Part shown: in pieces, positions 12,551 through 22,044 of the stretch | Layout: each line of letters begins with the position of its first letter | Position numbering within the stretch: position 1 is the first letter of the stretch | Assembly: GCA_019059635.1 (NCBI GenBank) | Contig: JAGVRJ010000004.1 | Coordinates: 2,604,001-2,668,000 of the forward strand | DNA length: 64,000 nucleotides | Direction of reading: 5' to 3' | From: Proales similis | Taxonomy: Eukaryota; Rotifera; Eurotatoria; Ploima; Proalidae | Program-made: the position numbers and the translations under genes | The notes under the pieces: generated by a model | Databases searched by the model: none | What the model saw: only the letters and a program-made list of their open reading frames with translations | Told to the model about the DNA's origin: nothing

Positions 12551-13892
12551 ATGAAAAATAAACGTAAGTGACTGGAATCAAATAACTGGCTTGGGCTGTT
12601 CCTCTCACTGACTGATCGGATTGCAAAGCGTTGATCAAGCTGACGATCGGCAAGACATCGGCCAACGCCCAGCTTCTAAGGCAAGCCCGTCCAATTTGGC
12701 CTTATTTTTTGTCTCGCTTTGAATGAAATTTCTATAGAGCAAAGTATGGCCTGAGTGAGCGTCTTGTGGTCGAAGGCGACAGCGGCGAGCAGATTGAAAT
12801 TGGCCAAAGTGAGCTCAAGCTCTCTAGAGTCATCTACCAGACAACCAACTCGTGTGTGCATGAGATGCGCCATGTCAGCGGCAAATTTGTGTTCGCAGTC
12901 AAGAAAATAGACGTCGACGATGCCGTAGACAACCAATCGTCTTGTGAAACTGACTTACAAGTCGGCCTTAAAATAGGCCGCCACTCGCCGCATCTGGTCT
13001 CATTTTATGGCGCCATTCTTATCGGGGTATGTAGAGTGAGCCTCACAGTTGCCAACGCGGCCGGTCTGAATCGAACATTAGAACGAGCTGTGGCTGTTCC
13101 ACGAGCTGATGAGCTCGTGCCTCGACAAATTCATTGCAGTCATGGTCGGCCAGCTGAAACAGGCGCCGGAGAGCTTTGTGGCTCTGGTCGCACGGGGAGT
13201 GCTCCAGGCACTCATGTTGCTCAAGGAGCTCAAGTTGATGCACAGAGACATAAAGCCGGCCAATATTCTGCTCAATGCTCAAGGAGTGGTGAAGCTCTGC
13301 GACTTTGGCCTCGCCAAGCAAGTGAACGACTCCTACACCGACACCTACATCGGGCACAAGGTCTATTTGGCGGTAAGAGAGCACACTGCTGAGCGCTAGA
13401 CTGAGACTGACCCAACACTTGGAAAGCCCGAACGAATCGACATAAACTCGGAGGGCTACACTAGAAAATCGGACGTGTGGAGTTTGGGCATTACTCTGGT
13501 ATGTGCTCTAACTCAAATGTGAAAATGAGCGTCGATAAGTGACCAAGATTTGTTTCGGAAGATTGAGCTCGCCACCGGCCGACATCCGTTCAAAGCTTGC
13601 CAGAAGGACCTGGCCAAAGTTGCAACACAAATTGTCAACGAACAGCCACCGCAACTTGATTCAACCAATTTTAGCCGCGAACTGTGTTCGTTTGTCAGCG
13701 AATGGTAATCAGATGCGCGCCTATTTGCCACCAGAAGCTGAACCTTATCGAAATGAAAGCCTGGTCAGAGACCATTTGAAGAGAAAAGGTTGCGATGAGC
13801 TGATCGCTCACCAGTTTATTCAAATTTCAACACAAAACGAGCCGGACACGTTAGAGTTCATTGAGAGCATCCTTCGTCTTGTTCACCGTTAG
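12551..13892 (+). CDS. MAP kinase kinase-like protein (MKK3/6 type) with degenerate glycine loop
   Basis: Dual-specificity kinase fold. The start ATG at 12551 gives MKNKPLIKL after the first intron; the second intron (12681-12737) has a GC donor (AAG|GCAAG). Kinase motifs: VAIK-type lysine in FAVKKID, SPHLVSFYGA, catalytic loop HRDIKPANIL, DFGLAK, activation-loop residues S and T in NDSYTDTYIG, PERID, and KSDVWSLGIT. The last splice (GT at 13706 to AG before CLVRDHL) joins SFVSE to a normal subdomain XI with ELIAHQFI. The C-terminal helix LEFIESILRL fits MKK3/6. The odd point is the ATP loop: the region before FAVKK reads VIYQTTNSCVHEMRHV and lacks the glycines of GxGxxG. It may be a weak kinase or a pseudokinase. 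It is tail-to-tail with a receptor gene. Confidence 0.85.
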
Positions 13893-14065
13893 TCCCCTCT
13901 CTCTCTCTTATTCATATCTCAATCTCATGTTGATGAATCAGCGTGATGATGGCAATCTTTTGCATTCGACATTTGTGAATTTCTTCCCTTCTCTTCATGT
14001 GTTGAATAATAATAACGCTAGTTGTTTGTTTGTAATTAAGCTCTTGGCGAGTTGGCCGTATTCGA

Positions 14066-15784
14066 TTAAAATAGCGACCGGCAAGCAGGCAAGAATCGAA
14101 AAATCGACTTGAAAGCGACTTTAAACGAATCGTTGAAAAAGTAAAAAACAAAAAAATTCTCAAAGTAGGTGAGAGAAAAGAAGAATTGCGAGATTTGATA
14201 CAGAGGTGAGCAAATGTCATCAACGTGTGCAATCTGATGGCCACAGAGAATTTTAAAGTTTTGCGAGCCAATTTCAAATTGGCTGAGGGCAATGACCAAG
14301 GTCACAATCAGGCCTGGAGTGCGAAAAATAGAAACGGAGATGAGATTTAAGACCACCATGGCAGTCAGCTTTCGTTCGGCGCCTAATTTCTTTGTCTTTT
14401 TCACACTGCTCGCTTGGTTATTTGCAGCCTTGACGAATCTCAGCAAGAGCAAGTCGAGTATGACGCAAATCAAGACCATCACAACGTCCTGGAGCAGTCT
14501 GTCCGCAATAGAGATCGCCGAAAGTGTGGGCATCAGCGAAGTCCAAACGACACTTACGGCACCCTCTGCGCTCATAAAATAGAGGAAATGGTTGAGCGAG
14601 ATGAGTGTTAGCAGTGAAAAGCGCTCGTTGTAAGGAATTCGAGACATGGCGAGAAGTGAGACGATTATGAAAATAAAGAGCATCCGCTTGGGCCGAGTTG
14701 ACCTCAGTCGTTGCCATTTGTTCAAGTTGAACGAGTAACGATACGCGGCGAAGCATAAAAAGCAAAGATTCGACGCTGTCTTGGTCGCTTGGCCCAAGTA
14801 ATTCACTCCGAACAAGTAGTAAGCTCGAGCTGAGTCGCTCAGTATGAACGGCGAGCAGTAAATGCCGTTGTAGCGAACACAGTCGGTCAGAAAGTCACTG
14901 GCCGCCAGCATTGAGCCGAGCAGGTTAAAGTAGCAGCTGTAATAGAGATACTTGAACATGACAACAACCGAGCGCAGAAACGAGCGCAAGTGCTGCTCGA
15001 TTTTGATCGACTGCGTCTGAGAGAATAATTGCGGCGAGAAGAAACTCGCGTCAATGTCTAGATTATAGCCGCCAGTGTAGACGTGCTGAATGTGACACTT
15101 GAACGCCATCGACTGATTCGATGTGAACCGGAAATCGCTGAAGCCAAGATGACTGACGGCTATCAACGATTTGACCATTTTTCTAATCCCCAGTAATTCA
15201 ATCGCTGCATTGTGGAACACAAGCGGACACATGTTTGTGTCCAATTCAAGATATTCGCCCAGCTCCAGCAGATAAATTTGATTGTCAAACAAGCTCAGCT
15301 GTTGACTTTCAACGAGTTTGTTTAGAACAGGATCACAGCCTTCAAGCTTCCTGCCGCGGTGACTCAATTTAAATTTTCCAAAATTGAGTAACACGCTTCG
15401 AAATAAGCCGAACTGATCGAAGCCGACGGCCAGACTGGCAAAGTCAAAAACACTCAGGTCCCAGACTGATGGGTAGGCTAAAACGACCGGTTGAATGGAG
15501 TTTTTGATTTGGTCTAACAGTTTGGCCGCGTCCAGTCGATTGTCAACGACCTTTCCGTTCGAGTTGATTCGAATTCTATTTTCCTCGAAGTAAGAACTCA
15601 GTACTGTTTGCAGTTTGATCCTAAAATCGCTGCCATTCACCGAGTCCCAGTCACAGACTAAACCGGTTGAACCGATCGTCGAGCTGTTGTCCGACCGCAA
15701 ATAGCCATTGCAGTCAAATACGACGCTGGTGGCCAGGATGCTGGAAAAGCAGACTTGAACCAAGATTGCTGAGACAAGATTCAT
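14066..15784 (-). CDS. Orphan multi-pass receptor-like protein, paralogue of the one at 46.3-48.8 kb
   Basis: Single-exon gene. The ATG at 15784 starts a good signal peptide (MNLVSAILVQ...); an in-frame ATG at 15952 would add 56 hydrophobic residues and is less likely. An extracellular N-terminus of about 270 residues is followed by hydrophobic helices. Landmarks shared with the second receptor: FKYLYYSCYFNLL, CVRYNGIYCSP, NYLGQATKTASNLCFL followed by AAYRY (E/DRY-like position), KRMLFIFIIVS, and a last pair of helices ending in FYFFNDSFK. This is a rhodopsin-like 7TM layout, but the first helix present in the paralogue (LIDFMILLVL...LFNGLIMI) has no counterpart here. It could be a six-helix protein or rely on its signal segment. 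Ligand unknown. Confidence 0.7.
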   Translation of the reverse strand: MNLVSAILVQVCFSSILATSVVFDCNGYLRSDNSSTIGSTGLVCDWDSVNGSDFRIKLQTVLSSYFEENRIRINSNGKVVDNRLDAAKLLDQIKNSIQPVVLAYPSVWDLSVFDFASLAVGFDQFGLFRSVLLNFGKFKLSHRGRKLEGCDPVLNKLVESQQLSLFDNQIYLLELGEYLELDTNMCPLVFHNAAIELLGIRKMVKSLIAVSHLGFSDFRFTSNQSMAFKCHIQHVYTGGYNLDIDASFFSPQLFSQTQSIKIEQHLRSFLRSVVVMFKYLYYSCYFNLLGSMLAASDFLTDCVRYNGIYCSPFILSDSARAYYLFGVNYLGQATKTASNLCFLCFAAYRYSFNLNKWQRLRSTRPKRMLFIFIIVSLLAMSRIPYNERFSLLTLISLNHFLYFMSAEGAVSVVWTSLMPTLSAISIADRLLQDVVMVLICVILDLLLLRFVKAANNQASSVKKTKKLGAERKLTAMVVLNLISVSIFRTPGLIVTLVIALSQFEIGSQNFKILCGHQIAHVDDICSPLYQISQFFFSLTYFENFFVFYFFNDSFKVAFKSIFRFLPACRSLF

Positions 15785-16652
15785 TTTCTCGTTGGCTTGA
15801 GTCGCACCGAGGCAAAGATGAAGCAAATGAGCGAAGAATGGGCTCAAATTGGAATTAGTTCCAAGACAAAAATGAAGCAAGAAAACAGCACTAGCTGGTG
15901 TCAGGGGAACATTTTGAGAAAAGTGACAGACGAGCGAGAATTGAGTTGACACCTTTTACAAGCAGATTTCATTCAAACATTTGATATTTGTGCGTTTCAA
16001 TGCGGCTTTATTAAAATCGGCTTGTGTGAGTTTGTTTGAAAATGCCGCGAAAGAAAAACAGTGGCACATGTTGTTGGCACGCGAGCGAGCGCAAGCGAAG
16101 AGGAACAGGAAACGTCTCGGGCTATAAACGGAGCGTGTGAGAAAAAAATAAGAGTGAGAGGTCTCAATTGGCTTCTCGGACAAGATGAGCCGACAGGCGG
16201 CTCAAGTTGCGATTCATCACGTAATTGAAGTTCTCGACGCAGACCATGTCGTCCTTGTTCTCGCCTGCCTCTCGTCTGTCGCTTACCTGTTTTTCCTTCG
16301 TTTTTCAAACCGAAATCCATTGCGCTCGGATTTAAGATTTAGCCTACCGGAGCTGCTTTCCGCAATCTAGATGAGTAAAAAGATGTGCTGCTGCTAGCGC
16401 AATTTTTGCCGCTGCTGCCGATGAGGTTGCTGCCATTTTGGCTGTTGCTGCTGCTGTTTACTGGCCTGGCGCTGGTCGGACGAATTGCGCTCACTCGTGT
16501 TGATTCGGTCTGCTGGCTGCGTGCAGACAACTCGTCGTCTGAGCACTTCATTCCGTACGGATGTCGCGTCGGTGTAAATGTTTGACGAGACACCAACTTG
16601 CTCCTTTCCAAGCGACAAATTGAATTTTATTTTTTACTTTTCAGTTTTGTAA
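15785..16652. other. Intergenic region, receptor 5' end / lamin 3' end
   Basis: Both flanking genes are on the minus strand. It contains short ORFs rich in Gln and Ser on the minus strand (16394-16618, 16339-16611) that come from CTG/CAG repeats. No supported gene. Confidence 0.4.
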
Positions 16653-19500
16653 TTACCGGTCAAGTTGCACGCTCGGACGCACTCGCTTCTGAGTATAGAC
16701 TGGAAGAACGTCGTCATAGTCTGTTAAATTTAGGCACGTTCAGAGATAAACGCGGTTAGGAGCCATGCGATCGAGAGAGACGAGAAGAATATTAAGCAAA
16801 AGCGACAATTAGACTCTAACAGAACAGAAGGGAGCTGTTTCAAATCTAGGGGCGGCGGTGGTTAAGGCGTTTGATTTCGGCCGGTCTTACCTTTGAGGGC
16901 TGTTTGACATGCGAACGGGAAAGAGGAGGAAGAGCAGCAGCAGGTAAACAGGCAACAAGCAAAACATGCAAGCTAAGAGAACCGATTCGACTTACCGACA
17001 TTTCCGTACTTGTGGCAGCCGGTGGTCCAGGATATGGCCTAAATTCGCGAGAGAGAGAGAGAGAAAAGGGCGCAAAGTTAACATGGGCCAAAGAGAGAAG
17101 GGCAGAGAGAGAGAGAGGAACCTGGCCGTTGGGCTTCGCCAAGATTGTGGTGCATTCGGGGCCCGTGCCCCATTTGTCCTGATCGCGCCAAATGAACGTG
17201 TGCGGGGGCTGTTGCTCTACCTCGTCGGTGCGGGCCCAGACAGTCAACGTGTGGCCTGCGGCCAGCTTGACGTTCGACGGCAGCCGGTACACAGCCACCG
17301 GCATGGCGGACACCATCTGCTGGATGGTGTAGCTGCTCAAATCTTCGTCGACTGTGCTTGACACGTTCAACAAGCGCACGTAGTAGCCGTTCTTGTTCAC
17401 CTCGTGGATTTTCACATTTCCCGTGTAGCTTCGCCAACCTCATTCATTTAGGAGGCCAGAAGAGGACAGAAAGGCTTCAAATCACCTCGAATCAGTGCCC
17501 GTGTGGTCAACTGTGCTCGCCTGAGAGTTGTTTGTCGCCTCTTTTTTAAAGCTGCTCAGCAGAGTGGCCCGCTCGAACTGATTAAACAGATCGGTGGTGG
17601 CATCTTTGCCCGCCGTCTCTCTACGCTCAATAGAGCCGTCGGCGCTCTGCTTCAGACTGCTCGAGCTGCGCGCTGATTTGATCGCCGGCTTTTTTGGCTG
17701 CTTGGTCGGATCGTACTGCTGCCTCTGGTACAAGTCGATAAAGCTGTTGCCCTGCTGCTTGTTCTCTCTGTCGCTCTCTTTTACAATGAGCCGAGTGCTG
17801 CGGTTCGATTTGTTGGCCGCCTCCTCGTTGCTTTTCGATTCAGTGTCGGACAAGTCGTCGGCGAACTTGAGTGTTCGACTGCTCGCCGAACTGATTCTCG
17901 ACCGACCCTCTGCTCGATTCGTCTCGATCGGTTGGCAAATCGTTTGATTATTGGCTGCTTTCTGAAGCTTCTGCTGCTGCTGCTGCTGTTGTTGTTGTTG
18001 CTGCTGATTCAGTTGGCCGCTTTGCAAGCTTTCAATCTGAGAGCAAGTTTTAAATTTCCGACTCCTGGTCGGTTCAATTTTCAACTCACAACCGACTCGA
18101 GACGAGCACACGTGGCCTCCAGAGTGCGAATCTGAGTTTCCAGACGCTGCTTGGTCGACTGCAGGTCGCGGTTTTCCTCTTCGAGTTTTCGCACTCGATC
18201 GCTCACGCTCTCGCTCTCTCCTATTTGGCGTAAGTTGGTTTAGATTTTGGCGGCTGCGAGAAAAGCGCTCGTTTCACAAGAACAGTTTTTGTACGACAAA
18301 AAAAAAAGTGTGAACCAATGCAATTAAAGACGAGCAAATTCGACGAGCCAACACATCGATACATTCACGTGACTCTAAAATGATCGAGCGAGTGCCAGGC
18401 TAGTTGAAGTAAAGTGTTCACCTTGAAGCTACGGCGCGAGATAGGGCGCCAGAGATAGAAAGAGAGCTCGAGAGAGAGAGAGCTAGAGAGAGAGAGCTAG
18501 AGAGAGAGCTAGAGAGAGAGCTAGAGAGAGAGCGGACGAGGACGGAACGAGAAGAAGAGTTGGGCTGATGAATGGCTGACAGAAGCGGCAGTCGTTCAAC
18601 TAACCTGAGCGAAGCAGAGTGGCCTCGTTGGCGATTTGTAGCTGCGATTTGAGACTTTGCATTTCTTTCTCGTTCAGACGTCGTTCAAATTCGTACGAGT
18701 CATTCAACTCTTTGAGGCGAGCCTCGGCACTGCGTCGAGCGCTCATTTCGTTCTCGAGCCTTTTATTAGAGCGATTCTGTTTACTTTTTTCTTGCTTCAT
18801 CGTCTCTAGCAAAAGTTATTTTCACACGCTCTCAGGCGAGCCCACTTACATACGCTGGCGCAACTCGAGTTTGCTAAACGCCTCCTGTAACTCGCTCTGC
18901 ATTTGTTTACACTCGCGCTCGAGCTTGTCAAAGCCCAATCGCGACTCTTCTAGCTCGTACTCGACACGATTCAGTTTGCCTTTGGACTCGTCTAGATCGG
19001 CAATGAGCTCTTCGTTTGACCTGCGTGCATCTTCCAGTCTGCTCGTTTTTATTTATTTTTGTTGTTGTTGTTGTTTAATTTTCTCTGTCTGAAAGAGCCA
19101 ACGCCACAAACCTTTTCAGAGCGTCGCCAAGCTTCTCGCTCGTGTGAAAATTGTCCACTTCCATTTTGCTGTTTTCATTTGACAGCGATTCGATCTCGCT
19201 TCGCATCGTGTAGATGCGCTCGTCATAGCACTGCTTCATCGTGAGCAGATCGCTCTCCAGCTGTTTCAAATAGGCAATCACGCTGTCGGTCGACTGACTG
19301 GACGACGACGACGACTGGCCGTGGTCAAGGCACTTGAGCGTGTGAATGTAATATTGAAGGCGATCATTTATGCGATGCAGCTCAGAGTCGGGCGTTTGTG
19401 GCTGCTGCTGCTGCTGTTGAAGCCGATCGAGTCGGCTGCCACGGGCCAATGCTGCTGCTGCTGCTGGCGACAATGACGACATATCCGGTTGAACGTTCAT
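16653..19500 (-). CDS. Lamin-like intermediate filament protein with lamin tail domain
   Basis: Nuclear-lamina-type or cytoplasmic intermediate filament protein. From the N-terminus: a Gln-rich head, a coil 1A-like segment (ELHRINDRLQYYIHTLKCL), further coiled-coil exons (about 19110-18100), a linker with a polyQ tract, Ser/Lys-rich stretches and the basic TRSRKFK, and then a lamin tail domain with VNKNGYYVRLLN, YRLPSNVKLAAGHTLTVWA and WRDQDKWGTG. The last exons give CHKYGNV and, through a GTAAGA donor and the TTTAACAG acceptor, a short tail ending VQLDR and TAA at 16655-16653; this end is my best splice reading. No CaaX box is seen, and the summed rod (about 270 residues) is shorter than the usual ~350. 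The start at 19500 is MNVQPDM; 19539 in frame is an alternative. Confidence 0.78.
18459..18532. repeat. GA-rich tandem repeat inside a lamin-gene intron
   Basis: Array of GAGAGAG blocks separated by CTA (unit about 12-14 nt, CTAGAGAGAGAG), about five copies. It lies in an intron of roughly 365 nt (18239-18603), by far the longest intron of this gene; the others are under about 130 nt. Confidence 0.8.
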
Positions 19501-21018
19501 ACGCAACAATAAGAAAACTCGACGCTCTTTCTCGCCCAATCACTCGTTTCCATAAGCTGCCCGGCCGAGTCACTAGACACTTGAAATCTAAAAAAAAAGC
19601 AACAACAACAACTACATTAAACATGGAACAATGAGAATCGGAACATAGAGAACTTTTCTGGAGCGAACTTGGTTAACTTGTTCGCTTGTTTGGGCCCTCA
19701 CTAAAGCGCGTTTGTTTTTCTTTGCTTCTTCTCGATTGTGTGCTTCAAACTGCAAAACAGCAAACAAACACAAAACTGAGGAGAAATGACGAGCTCTGGC
19801 GCTTTGCAGGGAAATCGATCGAACAGTTGCGCTGGCCGAAGGTCACCGCCACTGAGCCAACCACCGACTGCATCGAGCAGTCAAGGCTATCGATTGATCC
19901 GTTCAATCTTTCAATCTGTTGCTGCTGCTGTTGTTGTTGTTTGTTTACTTGAGCAACTCGAAACTACGTATTGGATTCAATGAAGCCATTCAATCGACTA
20001 CAAGTTGTTGGGGTGTCGGGCTTGCGCTTGTTTTTCTTGTTTAATTGCATAAATCGTATCAAATGACTCTGTTTCCATCGCAACTTGAAAATAAACTGTG
20101 CGCGCCCGCTCTCTCCCACCCACCCACTCTCTCTCTAGTGTCTCGTTCAGTAAATATGTCGTTCTCAGCTGATAAGCGAGCGATTGAGCACTATTGCGCT
20201 TAAGAGCCGCCAAGCTTCAAATTTCTCAGAATTCCGACCTCTTTCTGTTGGCCTACGACCACTCTCCCGGTCTCAAATTCGAACGCAAGCAATTAAAGCG
20301 AGCCTGGCCCTCGCCGAGTCTGCCTTTCCTTGCCGAGTGCCGGCGAACTAGCCGACCTTAAACCAACAAGTTTGCTTTTGTAATTAGTCCATTCGAGAAG
20401 AAAGCGTGTGACATGACTATGGAAACCGCTGCGACTCTCGTATTGTCGCACACAATCTCTGACTGAGTATATCGGCTTCAACTGGGACCGACTTGTCTCA
20501 GTCGAGTTCAACTTGAGCCGAATGCGAAACCTGTCACGTAAAATTTCTCAAATAACTTGCTTTCACTCTCCCTCTTGGCACTTGGCATTTGCCATTCTGG
20601 CTTCGCTGGCTCGGCCAATCACCTTTCAGCCCCCTCCCGCCTCCCTCTACTCTTCAACCCCGCCAAGCTTGTTCACTGGTGGCACTTGACGTCCTTATAA
20701 AAGTGGGCGATAAAAATTGAACGAATTATGGCTTGGCTCCGAATCATGTGCCGCTTTAGGGCTGTCCTGTTTGCGATCGGACGATTTCATCTTTACTAAG
20801 CCGCACGACTTGAGATGGCGATCTGTGCGATTTTTAGCGCTTGATGATGCTCCTGATCTAATCAGCTGAGGCGAATGCGTCAAAAGCCAATTAGCAGCTG
20901 ATCGAACGCGATTAAATAGATAAACATCAAATGCCGACGCGACGCCCTGCTCTGCTCGAGTATAAAATAGAGTCTTGCGAGTGGTTCTAGTAGAAGTGCG
21001 ATTGGAATCATATTCTAA
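19501..21018. other. Long intergenic region between the lamin and membrane-protein genes
   Basis: About 1.5 kb. Holds the lamin promoter on the left, CTG/GTT-rich runs near 19917-19940, and two TATA-like sites on the + strand (20696-20702 and 20961-20968). Only the second clearly serves a gene. No other coding sequence is supported. Confidence 0.45.
20961..20968 (+). promoter_or_regulatory. TATA box of the 21.0-kb membrane protein gene
   Basis: TATAAAAT lies about 50 nt before the ATG at 21019. With the usual ~30-nt spacing, transcription would start near 20991-20995 and give a leader of about 25 nt. Confidence 0.6.
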
Positions 21019-21881
21019 ATGAGACAAATCGAGACTTTGGTTCTACTGTTTGTGATCGGCGGCGTGGCCATGAGCCCTGCAGCCAAGATCAATGAGCAGA
21101 TGCTGCTGTGTGAGCCGGCCGAAGAGTTTTTCCCGTGCACCGAGGAGAGGCATCTAAAGTTCTGCGCCGACATTTGGACCCGACCGGACAGCTTTCATGT
21201 GAGAGAGAGAGGTGAACGCGTCCTTGTGGCTTACGTTCACAACCTGCTCGTGTTCAAGGCAAAGTGCGAGCCAATCAGCGAGGCGTTTGTAAAGAGCCGC
21301 ATACGCGACTCGTGCCGCTCCGGTCTCTTTGTTTCCTATCTGAAGAGCAACAAGAAGGAGTACGGCTACTTGCATGAGAACGGCGTGATCTCGACGCAGA
21401 GTCAGGTCGAGCCGTGCCACGACAGACAATTCACGTTTAACCGAACAACCATTCTTGTGGCGAACAATCGCGTCACTGTTGAGCAAACCCGAGCCAATCA
21501 AGATCAGGCCGCAGTCGACTACTCGTCTCCAAATACTCCTCAACAGACGACCGTGCGAAGAATGCACGCCTCCGAGAAGCAAGAAGAGTTTTGCTTCTAT
21601 TGCTTGTTCAACCAAATCGTGTTCAAAGTCGGACTGTGCACTGTTGTCTTTATGGTGCTCTTCTGTGCCTACCAGCTCGTAATGAGCATCGCAAGCTGTC
21701 TCTTCTGGATATTCAGGTAAGAGCGCATGCAGACGAGCGTCTCGTTCATTCAAATCTCTCGTTTTCCAGGTGCGTGACAAACTGCAACACAAATAGAAAA
21801 GTTCATCCGGACTGTCTGGCGGCTGAGACCAGAGCAGTTCGAGCGTCCACTCGACGAGCGACAAGCCGGCGAGCCGTTTGA
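21019..21881 (+). CDS. Unidentified secretory/type I membrane protein
   Basis: Two exons with an intron at 21718-21770 (GTAAGA...TTCCAG). The first 23 residues are a signal peptide (IETLVLLFVIGGVAMS). The ectodomain of about 180 residues has regularly placed cysteines (CEPAEEFFPC, KFCADIW, KCEPISEAF, DSCRSGLF, EPCHDRQF) as in a small disulfide-bonded fold. A hydrophobic stretch (VFKVGLCTVVFMVLFCAYQLVM) is the likely membrane helix, followed by a basic cytoplasmic tail with CVTNCNTNRK and a run of Arg/Ser/Thr. I do not recognise the family. It has a clear TATA box upstream and AATAAA at about 21967 downstream, so it is a complete regulated gene. Convergent with the next gene. Confidence 0.75.
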
Positions 21882-21965
21882 ACTAAAAATTGAACCTGCT
21901 GCTGTTTGGGGAATGACCGTCGAGTCAATGTTTGAATTATTTTGAAATTTCGTTAAATTTATTGA

Positions 21966-21972
21966 GAATAAA
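21966..21972 (+). terminator. Poly(A) signal AATAAA
   Basis: AATAAAA about 85 nt after the stop codon of the membrane protein gene, at the normal distance for 3' end formation. Confidence 0.5.
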
Positions 21973-22044
21973 ATCGAATTCAAGAAGCGAATTGGTGACA
22001 CTAATACGTGCGGTGAGAGACAAATCGGACAGAGGGACGAAAAG

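Noticed and set aside
16339-16618. Separate gene or alternative CaaX exon for the lamin-like protein
   Set aside because: The frames are Gln/Ser-rich from CTG repeats and no terminal CaaX fits a splice phase; the exon ending VQLDR fits better.
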